From NCBI GenBank assembly GCA_029378245.1, contig JARKIF010000081.1, positions 62,001 to 126,000 on the forward strand: a DNA stretch of 64,000 bases, in the 5' to 3' direction. Under the pieces are notes generated by a model. That model worked only from the letters and a program-made list of their open reading frames with translations. It was not told the DNA's origin and made no database searches. This document shows, piece by piece, positions 41,944-53,077 of the stretch; positions within the stretch are counted from its first letter, which is position 1; every line of letters begins with the position of its first letter. Both the position numbers and the translations under genes were made by a program. This stretch comes from Roridomyces roridus. Its lineage: Eukaryota > Basidiomycota > Agaricomycetes > Agaricales > Mycenaceae.

Positions 41944-44500
41944 ATGTGGCCAATCTCCCTGGTCGCTCTTCTCCCCTTGGCTGCCTCTGCTCTCGCATTC
42001 CCCTCGCCGGGGAACTGTGAACACAAGGTTAAAGAAGAACTAGGCGCTCCTCCTCGCGGTTGGGCGATCCACAGTCCTGCACCGGCAGACCACTTCATCC
42101 AGCTTCGCATCGCACTTCCTCAGCCCAACTTCCGCGTATTGGAAGAGCACTTGTACGCCGTCAGTGACCCAGAACACGAGCGCTACGGTCAGCATCTGTC
42201 CAAGGAAGAAGTCGAAGAGCTGGTCGCGCCGCACTCAGAGAGCGTTGACGCTGTCAACGAATGGCTTGCATCTCATGGGATCCAGGAGGACATTGGCCGC
42301 TCTCCCGCCGGAGACTGGCTCACCATCAGAATTCCCCTATCGAAGGCGGAGGAGATGCTCAATACGGCAGGTCCTGTTCTTCTTTACTTCGGAATATCAC
42401 TGAACTATGGCGTTTGTTTAGAAATATCACGTCTGGCAGCACACGGATGGCGATTATCTCGTCCGCACGACTTCCTACAGTCTCCCAGCGGCTGTCTACG
42501 ACCATGTGGAGCTGATCCAGCCCACTACCCTTTTCGGACGCTTTAAGCCCCAGAAATCGAGCATCAAGTCGATTAGCAAAGTCCAAAGCGCTCAGAACTC
42601 GCCAGCCATCGGTGATATGGCCACTGGTGCGACTGTCGATGCCAGCTGCAATACGACAGTCACGATCACCTGCCTGAGGCAAATCTACAACGCCGTTGGA
42701 TACACTCCGTCTGCCCACGTCGGCAATTCTATTGGCATCACTGGCTACCTTGAAGAATATGCCAATAGGGCTGATCTACAACAATTCTACGTGGACCAGG
42801 TGGGTCTCATTCCCTCGCTCGTGAACTGGGCTCTCATTTCACACAGGTGCCTGCGGCTGCCGCAGTCAATTCTACCTTCAAGTTCATTTCCGTGAACGGT
42901 AGGAGGCCCATATTTCGCAATGTTCTGTCTTATCGTTTTCAGGTGGAATCGATCCACAGAACCTGTCTCTTGCCGGTGGCGAGGCCAACTTGGACACTCA
43001 ATTTGCAGTACGTTGTCAAATCCACTTCCGATGCCTCAGATTCATCCCCTTGCCAGTTTGGACTATCGTTCCCGGTTCCATCGACGTTCTACTCGACCGC
43101 CGGCGAACCGCCCTTTATCCCGGACGAAGGGACTCCAACTGATACGAATGAGCCGTATGCACAGGTTAGGGGACTGTCTCTGCCTGATCAGCTGTGCGAT
43201 AACCTGGATCTTGGCAGTGGCTTGAATTCGTTCTTTCTCATCCGAGTCCGCCTTTGGTTATCTCGACGAGTTATGCGGACGGTGAGCAAACGGGTATGTA
43301 GCACTCACGCTGTGCGAACCTAGCTAATTCATTCAATAGTTCCGGAGAGCTATGCCCGGCGCGCGTGTGCTGGATTTGCCCAGCTAGGTGCTAGAGGTGT
43401 CACTTTGACTTCCTCTTCCGGCGGTAGGCACCTCCCCTAACCGCATGTAACGGCCTGATCCGAACCGCAGATGGTGGCGTTGGGGACGGCGATCCAGACC
43501 CGGCCACTCAGGAGTGCATAACCAATGACGGAACTAACAGGGTATGCTTACCGTCTTGGGTTGTCAACATCTTTTAAAGCCATCTTCAGACACAGTTCCT
43601 CGTTGGTATGTCCATTTTGCTCATTCTCCTTGCTCGCTCGTTAACATGGTCCTCCAGGATTCCCAGCATCCTGCCCCTTGCAAGTCGTGTTACTTTCCCT
43701 TGCGTGGTACCATGCTGATTCCTTACAGCATCACCGCTGTTGGAGGTACAGAGCTCTTCCCTGAGACCGCTGTCGCCTTCAGCGGTGGAGGTTTCAGCCA
43801 GTTATTCCCGCGGCCAAGGTACACTTGTTCAGACTCGGCGAATAGCTCTCATGTATTGACCTTCTTTCACCAGCTACCAAGACGCCGCCGTGAAAGGATT
43901 CCTTGATACCCTCCCGAATGGCACGTACGCAGGGCTTTTCAATCCCAATGGCAGAGTACGTCCATGCATTCACCTTCACATACATGAGAGCTTACTCTCC
44001 CCACTCCAGGCATTCCCAGACGTCTCCGCCCAATCCGTCAACTTCCGCGTCTTCGTAGGCGGCGAGGCGTTCCTCATCGGCGGCACGTCTGCCTCGGCGC
44101 CTGCGTTTGCTGGATTCGTCGCCTTGCTCAATGACGCGCGGCTCAAGGCGGGGAAGCCGTCTTTGGGGTTCTTGAATCCTTTGCTTTATTCCAAAGCTGC
44201 GAGTGGATTCAACGATATCACGACGGGGAATAATCCTGGGTATGTCTCCTATTCTATTCTTTTACCTGGGGTGCTTATTCATGTGTGATGTGTAGGTGTG
44301 GTACGCAAGGATTCAATGTGAGGACCCTCGCACCCTCAGTAGCCATCGTGCGTGCACTGACTATTTACATAGGCAACAAAGGGTTGGGATGCAGTCACTG
44401 GTCTTGGAACGTGAGTCTCTGAATCGCTTTTGTGGACTTGTTCATTGATGTATGGGTTGGCAGCCCGGATTTTGGAAAGCTGGTCAAGTTGGTTGTTTGA
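41944..44500 (+). CDS. Sedolisin / tripeptidyl-peptidase-like S53 protease, 597 aa, 16 exons
   Basis: Secreted acid serine-carboxyl peptidase that trims peptides from the N-terminus. Exons: 41944-42366, 42422-42799, 42847-42898, 42943-43007, 43057-43164, 43218-43293, 43340-43423, 43471-43541, 43590-43605, 43658-43679, 43729-43818, 43874-43955, 44010-44239, 44296-44317, 44373-44410, 44464-44500; total 1794 nt, frame kept throughout. Signal peptide [19 protein letters not shown], then a ~190-residue S53 pro-domain ([32 protein letters not shown]). Catalytic Glu and Asp lie in GGEANLDTQ, the oxyanion Asp in SSGDGGVG, and the nucleophile Ser in GGTSASAP; the calcium-site region is near DITTGNN and GWDAVTGLG. 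Introns 1 and 10 have GC donors. The only intact sedolisin here. Confidence 0.92.
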
Positions 44501-44975
44501 ATATTTGACTAAGACTGTCGGTGGATGGAAAGGAGGAAAGACCGAATGCCCAGTGCTATTTGGGCTCGTAACCTTGATTCTTTGTCCCTTTGTCGAGTCT
44601 CGGCATGCCCTGCCGATGTAAGACCATTGTCAGCGACTCAGCCACCACTCTTTCTATAACTACATCCCTCGACGCGTGAATACGGACGCCAATCATTGGA
44701 GTTGGGTGAGCAGGGGTGACCGTCATCCGCTGCGAGCCGCGGGTGCATTTCAATCGCAGAAAGAGTCGAACTGGGGTGAGGTAGACCCTGATTCAGATTC
44801 TGTTGGCAGGTGCGGGACTACATACTTAGTCGTTGGGATGATGGTGGTCCAAAATCGGATGAGATGATGGTATGCGGTCACGCGTCGCACAAAGAAAGCA
44901 AAATAACACGCCAGTCCGTCAAGTACAAGATCACATTATGAGTTAGGGTGGGTTGAACATAAATACAAAATCACA
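44501..44975. other. Intergenic region between convergent sedolisin 1 and ADH-like 1
   Basis: About 475 bp with both 3' ends; no gene is seen. Short open frames have no family support. Confidence 0.45.
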
Positions 44976-46204
44976 CTAAGGATGAGCTACAAGCTTCACC
45001 CCACTCACACTTCCCTTTTGCAGCCTCTCCAATCCCTCAATGACTCCCGCAACTCCATTGGGCAGCACCTCCACAGGATTAGCCTGCGCGGAAATGAGCC
45101 AAGACTGTTTTTTTTTCGTTGAGGGAAGAAAAAAAACTCACAACGACAACGCCCTTGGCCAACAACTCCGGCAACTCTCGCATGACCACCTTCCCAAACG
45201 TCGTATGCTCTGGGACAGCCAGATATCCAACGACATCATTACGCTTGGGCCCGACCACATCCGGCCCATAATAGTAGCCCTGCACCTGAGATACGGCAAC
45301 AGTCTTCCCGGTAGGGAGGCTTATTGGCATCGGACTGACAGTGACGATACAACCACCGTCGACGACGCACTCGCACGCCGTCTTGAAACCGGAGCCAACA
45401 GCGTCATAGACCACCTTGACGGGAGGGGACACCACCAGCTCCTCGAGCGGCACAGCAGTTCGGTCTACGACATCTGTGGCACCCAACTCGCGGAGGTAGG
45501 CCTCATGCCTCGAAGACGCGTAAACCCGAGAAACTTGAGCAGCTGAATGGCTATGATATTCAAGCTAAGTAGTAGATAGAGCACTTGAGAATGGTCTGAA
45601 TTCACGAACCGAATTGCGCTACTGAGCCGCTCCCGATCACCAGCGCCGACTCGCCCCGCTGCGGCTTGTCCCAGGAAAATGTGGGATTGAGACCAATGCC
45701 GATGGGTGCAGGCGCGAAGAGCCCCACGCAGGCGGTGGGGAACGCGACAGGAAACGTGCTCACTTGGTCGTACGTGATGTTGTCCGGAATCTAAGAGCAT
45801 GAATCAGTCGATGCTAAGTAGGAGGCAATGCACAGACGTACACGGAGCGCGATGGCGACCGGAAACGCGACATATTGCTGGAACCCGCCATGGAGAAGAC
45901 CGGCAAAGCTATTTCTTCTTCAGCATCCAGGCAATTTCGAAGAAATCGAAACGTACACCCTTTCGCCCTTTTTAAACCCTTGCACGCCTTCGCCAACTTG
46001 CTCAACGACGCCTGCGACATCGGAGCCCAGTACAACAGGATACTCGTCCACAAGCACATCAAAGGCACGCTGCCTCCAACTTATCGGGTTGAGCGCGACA
46101 GAGTGGATCTTGACGAGTATTTCGCCTTTGGCCGGCGTCGGAATGGGGAGAGATTCGAGGGTGAACGGCGCCTTGGGAGACTTGACGACGACTGCTTGCT
46201 GCAT
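44976..46204 (-). pseudogene. Zinc-type alcohol dehydrogenase / enoyl-reductase-like (MDR), copy 1, 16-nt deletion
   Basis: Medium-chain dehydrogenase/reductase of the fungal trans-enoyl-reductase-like type (NADPH-dependent). Starts MQQAVVVKSPKAPFTLESLP at 46,204; first exons 46204-45957, 45908-45842, 45790-45610. The GroES-like domain shows EILVKIHSVALNP and VLGSDVAGVVEQVG; the Rossmann part shows ALVIGSGSVAQFG (GxGxxxxxG with a Ser) and KVVYDAVGSG. In the following exon, near 45,515-45,520, the sequence corresponding to TATAATTGCGTACGCG of copy 2 is missing (16 nt), shifting frame into a stop; the downstream frame is otherwise intact to VKLVAHP and TAG at 44,976, including a last intron (GTGAGT...GCAG). 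A TATATATG box is at 46,240-46,231. Copy 2 retains these 16 nt but is broken elsewhere. Confidence 0.8.
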
Positions 46205-47055
46205 GTTGGTTCAACTTCAAGGGAGAGGAGGGCATATATAGCGGCCGCGCCGCCCATTAATACAGGTCGCGTCCTAGGGGCTCAGTAATACGGAAAGTTT
46301 TCCGAGAGATGACGGTTGGAGGATGACAGGAAAGTCCAAGAGTTCCCGGAAGGACCGCGTGTTTATCTGATCCGATGTCCGAAAAACGTTGTCGTACTTA
46401 TACCCCGCTGATGAGTACTTATAAGAGCCGTAAGTGCGTAAGCAAAACACACCTCTTATAAGTGAATTATAAGCAAAAAGTTCGTCTTAGAGGCGATGTA
46501 TAAGTTGCAGCCTGAAAGTATAAGTCCATCGGTCATTTGATAAGCGGATCAACCCGGGATCCAGCGAGCCACCTTTGTCGCCGGCCTCCTCGTCGTTCCC
46601 TCCATCGACGTGTCAGTAGCTTGGCTCGAGTCAAAGTAGAGGCTTTTTGGCCCCGAATGTACGCCCAAAGACTCTTGGGATGTTGCACGACTCTATTGGG
46701 AGAGCCCGCATTCGTTGCCCTCCTTCTCCTTTCTGAGGAGCTGCAAGGCTGCGCGTATGTTAGGCGCTAGACTCCTCCTCCTCCGAATGGCTGCGACATC
46801 CGCTCAATGTTTCCTCCGAGGCTCATCTCATCTCAGTCGCACCTCCTCCCTTTCAAGTTGTCGTCTCCTCCCTGCGCCCGTCACTTGTCTGATAACTCAG
46901 CTTCGACGCTACGCTTCTGCAGGACATATACCGGCTAGCCATTCTACTCTGCTGACGGTCTGACGGTCTGAAAAGCACAAAAGACCCTTGCCCTTGCTGT
47001 GATAGTAAGAATCTTCTTTTCGTCTATGGTCAATTGCTTATTCTTCTTTTTGCAG
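46205..47055. other. Intergenic DNA with repeated TTATAAG motifs
   Basis: Includes the ADH-like 1 promoter (TATA at 46,231-46,240). From 46,395 to 46,545 there are several ACTTATAAG / CTTATAAGTG / GTATAAGT motifs, an AT-rich patch in otherwise mixed DNA. Plus-strand frames between 46,537 and 46,960 are open but unrecognised; they could include decayed upstream exons of the RasGAP-like fragment. Confidence 0.4.
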
Positions 47056-47785
47056 ACAGCGAGACTTCCCTCTTCCGAAGCAACTCCACCTGCACCCGGT
47101 TCCTCTCCGCGTTCGCCAAGGTCCATGGCTACGCCTACCTCCGCAGCCTCATCATCCCGCTCATCCGGAGGCATGGCATCCGAAACACGCCGACAAGATT
47201 GGCAAGGAGCTCCTCAGTCTCTCCACCCACACCCGACTTGCCGTTGACCAACCGGGACAGCCTATACGACGCCACTGTGACCATAGACGACCTCACCCAA
47301 GCCCTCGATAATGTATCGCGTGTTCCATCCCCGGAACCACTCTCCGCGCTATGCTGCTGTTGTGGCCTGGACGATTGTGAGAATTTGCAGGCATGGCTTG
47401 CAGTCAAGGCAAGGCTGGAGAGCCGGTTAACGCTGAGTGCAGGTGCGTCCGCTACAATTTCGTTGCTATTCTGCAAAACTGACTCGTTTGCAGAAGTCGG
47501 GCAGGCGTTGCTGCAAAGACACGAAGCGTACGTGCGGAGACATGAAGCCACTTGCCACTTGCCACGCGCCGCCCGGTCCTTGGAGGAGGAAACTGAGAGT
47601 AACGAGGCAGCTCTCGCGGCGAAACAGGACCAGCTGGATGAGTTGACCAAGGAGAACAAGCCTTTGGAAAAGGTGCGTTGTCTTTGGATTCAAGTTTCCT
47701 CATTCTCATTATTCTACAGCGCCTCACTCAAGCGCTCGTCAACAACGAGGTTACCGAAGTTTCTCACAAGACCATATTGCAAGAG
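47056..47785 (+). pseudogene. RasGAP-like fragment joined to a coiled-coil gene fragment
   Basis: After a good acceptor (TTTTTGCAG at 47,047-47,055) exon 47056-47442 encodes DSETSLFRSNSTCTRFLSAF...VHGYAYLRSLIIPLI, which resembles the first conserved block of RasGAP domains (LFR.N...TK....). It then continues directly into RHGIRNTPTRLARSSSVSPP, unrelated to RasGAP. Further in-frame exons 47494-47672 and 47720-47785 encode a coiled coil (SLEEETESNEAALAAKQDQL, RLTQALVNNEVTEVSHKTIL). There is no start codon, no RasGAP catalytic remainder and no end, as a tandem duplication of other DNA follows. It appears to be a chimera of two gene pieces; whether it is transcribed is unknown. Confidence 0.5.
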
Positions 47786-48406
47786 TCCGCATATGCTGAC
47801 AAAGCCTACCGCACATTGACATCAGTCAGTGTAAATGCTCGTATGTGCACAAACACGTTCCGAATCAACCATCTTTCCTTCTTCGCCTCCCCCGCACCTA
47901 CGGCTGACTCATACTGTGCTTACCATCCGCTTATCTGGATTCATACGCCGCCTATACCCTGCTTATACCATGCTTATACCCTGCTTATCAACCTGAAACC
48001 GAGCGCACAACATCGAGCACGCTCTCAGCCTTCGTCACGCTCCAAGCTACGGCGCACCAGCACGCATTTAGAGCCCCAGAGAGAGAGAGAGTGCCATCTC
48101 CAGTCAGTGTAAATGGTCGAAATAGGATTCCGCATATGCTGACAAAGCCTACCGCACATTGACATCAGTCAGTGTAAATGCTCGTATGTACAGAAACACA
48201 ACCATCTTTCCTTCTTCGCCTCCCCCGCACCTACGGCTGGCTCATACTGTGCGTACCATCCGCTTATCTGGGTTCATACGCCGCCTATACCCTGCTTATA
48301 CCATGCTTATACCCTGCTTATCAACCTGAAACCGAGCGCACAACATTGAGCACGCTCTCAGCCTTCGTCACGCTCCGAGCTACGGCGCACCAGCACGCAT
48401 TTAGAG
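47786..48406 (+). repeat. Direct duplication of a ~280-bp unit
   Basis: Unit 1 (47,786-48,073) and unit 2 (48,129-48,406) both begin TCCGCATATGCTGACAAAGC and end CAGCACGCATTTAGAG; they differ by a few substitutions and a ~13-nt indel near the GTATGT(G/A)CA segment. The spacer has AGAGAGAGAGAG. Inside each unit are three short CTGCTTATACC/ATGCTTATACC repeats. Unit 1 follows directly on the coiled-coil exon. Confidence 0.8.
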
Positions 48407-51324
48407 CTCGAGCCATCTCCACGGGGTTTCCATCACCGACTTTATTGGCGCAAATATGTATTAGGTCTTTAATAACCACCGGGAAGTTGGTCCAAGGCGG
48501 GGCGTTCGGGAACGACGAAGGGACGAGGTAGCGCCAGTTACGATACAGGCATTGATCGCTGGGTCAAAGTGCGCTTCTCCAGCGTGCGGGGATATCTTCC
48601 GGTGGCAGTCGTCAAACGAGGAGCACATGTCATAGTCGTGAACCAAATGCCCTCTGTGGGCGACGACGACGAGCTCGTAGTACCCAGCAGACAACAGTGC
48701 ATCCGCGGGTCGGAATTCTCGTCAGCGACGTGCTGCTGGGGCGCATCCAGCAATCATGCATCGAGAACGAGGCCCAGGGCCTGGATTTATGGGGAATGCC
48801 GGGAACCGGAGGATAGGGAAACTTTGAGGGTTTTGTAACGGATGAAATATGACAACGAGATCACGTGAATCCAGTGTGGGTAGCTGAGGGTCCGGAGGAC
48901 GGAGTGGGCCAGCGGGTTGCAGTGACATGACTGCAAGAAAGGAGGCGAATTGTGATGCCATGGCGGATGCTGTGAGCTGCTGAGCGTGTCCGTCCTCATG
49001 CGCAGAAGATTTGAATCATTTGACGGGAGGGGAGGGAAACGGATTCCCGCTGCCTTGTATCTCATCTGGTCTCTCAGCAGATTGAGGACGCGGCGGAGCA
49101 GAGAATCTTTTCGAGAGTCTGCAAAATCTCGAGTATATCTACGCAGGAAGGAAGTAAGTGAACTCACGCAACGTACACTGACTCAGAAAAAGTAATGGAT
49201 CACCAGATCTTGAAAATTGGACGCGGTGTCAAGCCCGATGGAGGGACATTGGAAACTGGTTGTGGGGTGTAGTAGGAGCACTAGGAGGGCTACTATCAGC
49301 AGGTACAAATCGGAGTCCGAAATCGGCTTTGTTCGGCTTCAGTGGTGTGTCAAACGCGAACATGTGATCCATTTGTTATTCTGCATTTGGTTGACCCACA
49401 CTATTTGCCGTGAAACACTGCAACGACTGACCCAAATGAGCTCAAATGTTGTACAGCTCCTCTTCACTATCCCATCTTCAATCTGTGAGCCAAAGCAGTG
49501 CACTTCCGGTCTGCTCAGGGACTCAGAAACATCAAATGAAGAAATCAGTAAAATAATCCTCCCGTGTACCCGGGACCCCCTACCTGTATGGTATAACTTG
49601 TCAGTGGGAGCTCATGGATGCTGGAAAAGCTTAGTTGTCCTCAAAAAGTGGAAATTCAATGTGCAGAGTCCTCCATTCAATTTTCATTGCCGAGCTGAAC
49701 ATTGGGTTGAAAGTTCAGCACTTGTTCTCACGTGTCTTGAGTGTCAATGCCATACCAAAACTGACCAGGATGAAGCCTAGGATACTCTACTTCATTAATC
49801 TAATGTCCCAGGTACAGGAACAGAGCTACATATATGCCCCGAGACCAGACAGTGTTGTTTTTCAGCTCTGATCTGTGGCCGGATTTTTGCATAGGGTCAA
49901 CCATCACACCATCGAGTCTGTACATCTTCTAGGCATCTCATAGGATCCAAAATAGCACAACTGATCAATCAAGACCCAGAAATATGGCTTATCGGGGCTG
50001 TTGGGAAGCTCCTTGCTCAGGCTGTATATACAGATCATGCAAAAATCAACATCAGGCAACCACCCACCATGCACGTCTGCATGAGTTGCCTTTCTTACAC
50101 TCTAGGTGTAACTCAGTGACCGGCATCTACTGTATTCAGCCGGATTTTCACATTTTGCAAGGCCCTATTTCAAGATCAAGGCCACCAAAGAGCCGTGGCC
50201 AAACGGTGGTGGAAGTTCTTCAACCCTGATAGGGTGTGAGGTGGTCACAGTCACCTTGCCTGTGTCATTGGGGCAGTCCTTAGGATTGGAAGAGTTGCCC
50301 TATACATGCTTGAGACCTCTCATCAAAGACTACTGGCAGGCCATGGGCACCTTTGCCATGTTAGTGGTCACCACTTCATTGACCAAGTGCTTCACAACCA
50401 ACCCACTTGAGACCGGATTTTTGGGCCCAGAATTGCTCAACAGACATCAAGCTATCATCCAGTCCAATTTCCAGTTGCACCTGAAGCATTAAGTCCAGAT
50501 AAAAGATCAAACACACAGATTTGACGGAAACCAGATTTTAAAATGGATCACTTTCATTTTTGTGATCGCTCTGCTTTAGCAAGGAGAGGGTCAGGCAACT
50601 CAATATTTTACGGGTATATACTAGACCCTGTAAGCTTTCTTTGAAGACCTTAACATTGCCCAGAAGTGGCGTGGCTGTGAAGCAATGCATCAAACAATTT
50701 CGAACCACGCGTGATCCATTACTTTTTCCGAGTCAGTGTATCTTCCGCCTCAGTCTCGGGGTACGGCCCAATACCAGTGCACACACCTCAAGTCGATAAG
50801 AAGGAGAGTCATGGGGCAACTGGGAGGATCACGCACCAAGATCCGTATGAATGCCAACTCGGGTGGGTCTGCATGAAACATGACCACGACCAACGCCTCC
50901 TCACTCGCAAAGGTGTGAGTACGACACTCCCAACTCGCACGCGAAACGCAAGATGTCTTTGAGCGACAGCTTTGGAACTGCTCAGCGATGCCAAGTGCGA
51001 GAGCGATAGCGCTGGCACCAGTGGTGCTTGCTGGCGTTGATGAACACCCTGGCGGCGCGTGGTAAGGATGCAGGATGAGGTGACCTTAGTGCCTCTTACA
51101 CCGGCACATGAGATAGTCGATGCATTCTCGTTCCACCCGACTGCATCACCAATCTGGCCGCGGATGGCACACGACAAGCAGGTTCTGGATAATCGGAATT
51201 AGCTCGGTGCTGCAGACTCTGAATCTGATCCCGTACCGCTGGTCCACTGCAAGTTGGTATCATCAAGGACAAAGGATAAACAAACAACAACTGCTGTTGA
51301 CCTTGTCTTCGACCCTCACCCAAA
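48407..51324. other. 2.9-kb stretch without recognisable genes; AT-rich from 49,200 to 50,700
   Basis: 48,407-49,200 has mixed composition and only unsupported short frames. From about 49,200 to 50,700 the base composition and word use change (lower GC, many CA/TG-rich words such as CCACTTCATTGACCAAG), with frames of 80-190 codons lacking motifs. It could be an old, mutated transposon insertion or RIP-like decayed DNA; no TIR, LTR, or reverse transcriptase/transposase motif could be identified. 50,700-51,324 returns to ordinary composition and contains the promoter of the next gene. Confidence 0.4.
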
Positions 51325-51867
51325 ATGTCAGCACACCGCACTGTACCCTCGCCCCCTTCAGAGCCCTCGCCCCCTGAGTCCTCGCCCTTCTCGCCCTCCT
51401 CGCCCTCCTCGCCCTCGGCCCCTCCTTCGACCCCACGCAGTGTGAGCCTCGTATCGCTTCGTCTGTTGAGCAACTGGCTGAAACTGGTGCAGGCATCTCA
51501 CATTATTGCGTCCGCGACGGGAGACGAACTCCTCCGCGGAGGCAACCGCGCCTACATGGGCCTCCTTCGCCAGCAGACTGCCTACGGGGTGGACTATGCC
51601 CGGCTGTCCCGCTCCTACTTTCGCCTAGCTCACTATTGCAAGAGCGTCATTGAGCTGCATTGCACAATCAGGTGCCTTTCTAATTGTTGTCTCTGTGGCT
51701 TTCCTAATCCCTCTTGACCTAGAGACGACCTCGATTCCCTGCGAGATGGACTCGATTCCTTGCTTCGTCGCTGCGACCAATTGACCGCCTTCGACCCGGA
51801 CGAGCCCGTCACAAGAGAAGAAGGTGTTTTCCCAGGCCTGAGGGTCTTTGAATTGGCGATGGGCTAG
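51325..51867 (+). CDS. Small hypothetical protein, 163 aa, two exons
   Basis: Exons 51325-51671 and 51723-51867 with a 51-nt intron (GTGCCT...CTAG); splicing joins HCTIR to DDLDSLRDGLDSLLRRCDQL in frame. The N-terminal 35 residues are a Ser/Pro repeat (PSPPSEPSPPESSPFSPSSP). Residues 40-160 look like a helical domain (LRLLSNWLKLVQASHIIASA, GGNRAYMGLLRQQTAYGVDY). No signal peptide or known motif. In-frame splicing and the start context CAAAATGTC support a real gene; function unknown. Confidence 0.6.
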
Positions 51868-53077
51868 GTCTGTGACTGGACTGACTCATTGGGGATTATA
51901 TGTAAAAAAAATTTGGACTTGTGTACTAGCCAGATTTGGTCTAGTCCAAATGGACTTTCGTGCTTGCCAGCGCTTATCAAATTCATCTATTCTTAGCAAT
52001 TGATTACACATCAGCTGTCAACTTGTACCCACTTGTCAACACTGACCAGTGACGCACGACTTATAACGTTGAACCGAGTTTTCCGACAGAGGTCAAATTT
52101 GATTTGTGGATTTTTTCTCCGGACTCGGCACTCTGTTCTAACCCCCCCAAATTTTCGTCATGTGTCCGGATCAGGCCATCAAAATGAACAAAAAATCTCC
52201 AGAAATTCAGACAGGTAGCCAAAAGACATGGGAGAAGAAATCTGTAGTTCAATTGTACAAGGGAGGAAGTGATTTCCGGTCGAAACGGTCAATTATCAAG
52301 CAAGGGTTGAATTGATGAAAATTTTGATCTGTCCCACGGTTGAACTTGAACATCAACCAACCCGAAAAACACTCAAGTAGCCAACTTTTGCTGGATTCGG
52401 GCTGGTATATTCGACTTGAAGCAACGTGCCCGAACCCTCATCGAAATGTGTTCAATTGAAAACACCATGCTCCCAACTTGGACTTGACCATGTACTTGGA
52501 TGGACTAACTCATGCCCCTCCCAGCCCACTTCGCATTCCGCCCAGCAATCCAGGTCTTCATCAACGCCAACGCGTGTTTCTGCACCGCGAGAACGTTCAG
52601 GTTGCCGACTCGGAGGGCTGTGGAGGTTGCACATCGGATATGATTTCTGGTACAGTTGAATCCGGAGTGTTGAAAGTGAAGCCTTGAAACTCACACATAT
52701 CATCGGTAGAGTACCCCTGGCTCACGACGATCGGATCGGTGGACGTACTCCAGAAGCGCGAGTCGGGGTTATCGCCGGCGGTAGTCACAATGTGTTTCCC
52801 TTTGGCAAAAAAACACATAGAACCTGTTCGTGCACGCCCCCTGGATAAGAAGACTTCTGAAGAGACTCACATCATCATGCTTCCCAATTGAGCAGACTGC
52901 GGACGTCGAATTTGGTGTAGCGAGACTCGCGGGGATACAAAAGAGTTAATCGTCAGAATAAAACTATACGTCCTAGCCCGAGTAAAACGAATCTGTATCG
53001 GACCCTCCAGAGTCACAGGCAAGGGTGATGAGCTCGGTGTCATCATTCTGCCCTCCTTTGCATCTACTTGAAACGAT
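51868..53077. other. Intergenic region upstream of the sedolisin 2 3' end
   Basis: 1.2 kb with no confident gene. A minus-strand frame at 52,818-52,597 (containing SRFWSTSTDPIVVSQGYSTD) followed by a possible splice acceptor may be a fragment of an unrecognised gene. Polypyrimidine and A-tract runs occur at 51,900-51,912 and 52,140-52,150. Confidence 0.35.

Noticed and set aside
49217..49780. 187-codon plus-strand ORF in the AT-rich island
   Set aside because: Cys/Trp-rich mixture without motifs, no intron signals or homology visible; probably chance in decayed DNA.
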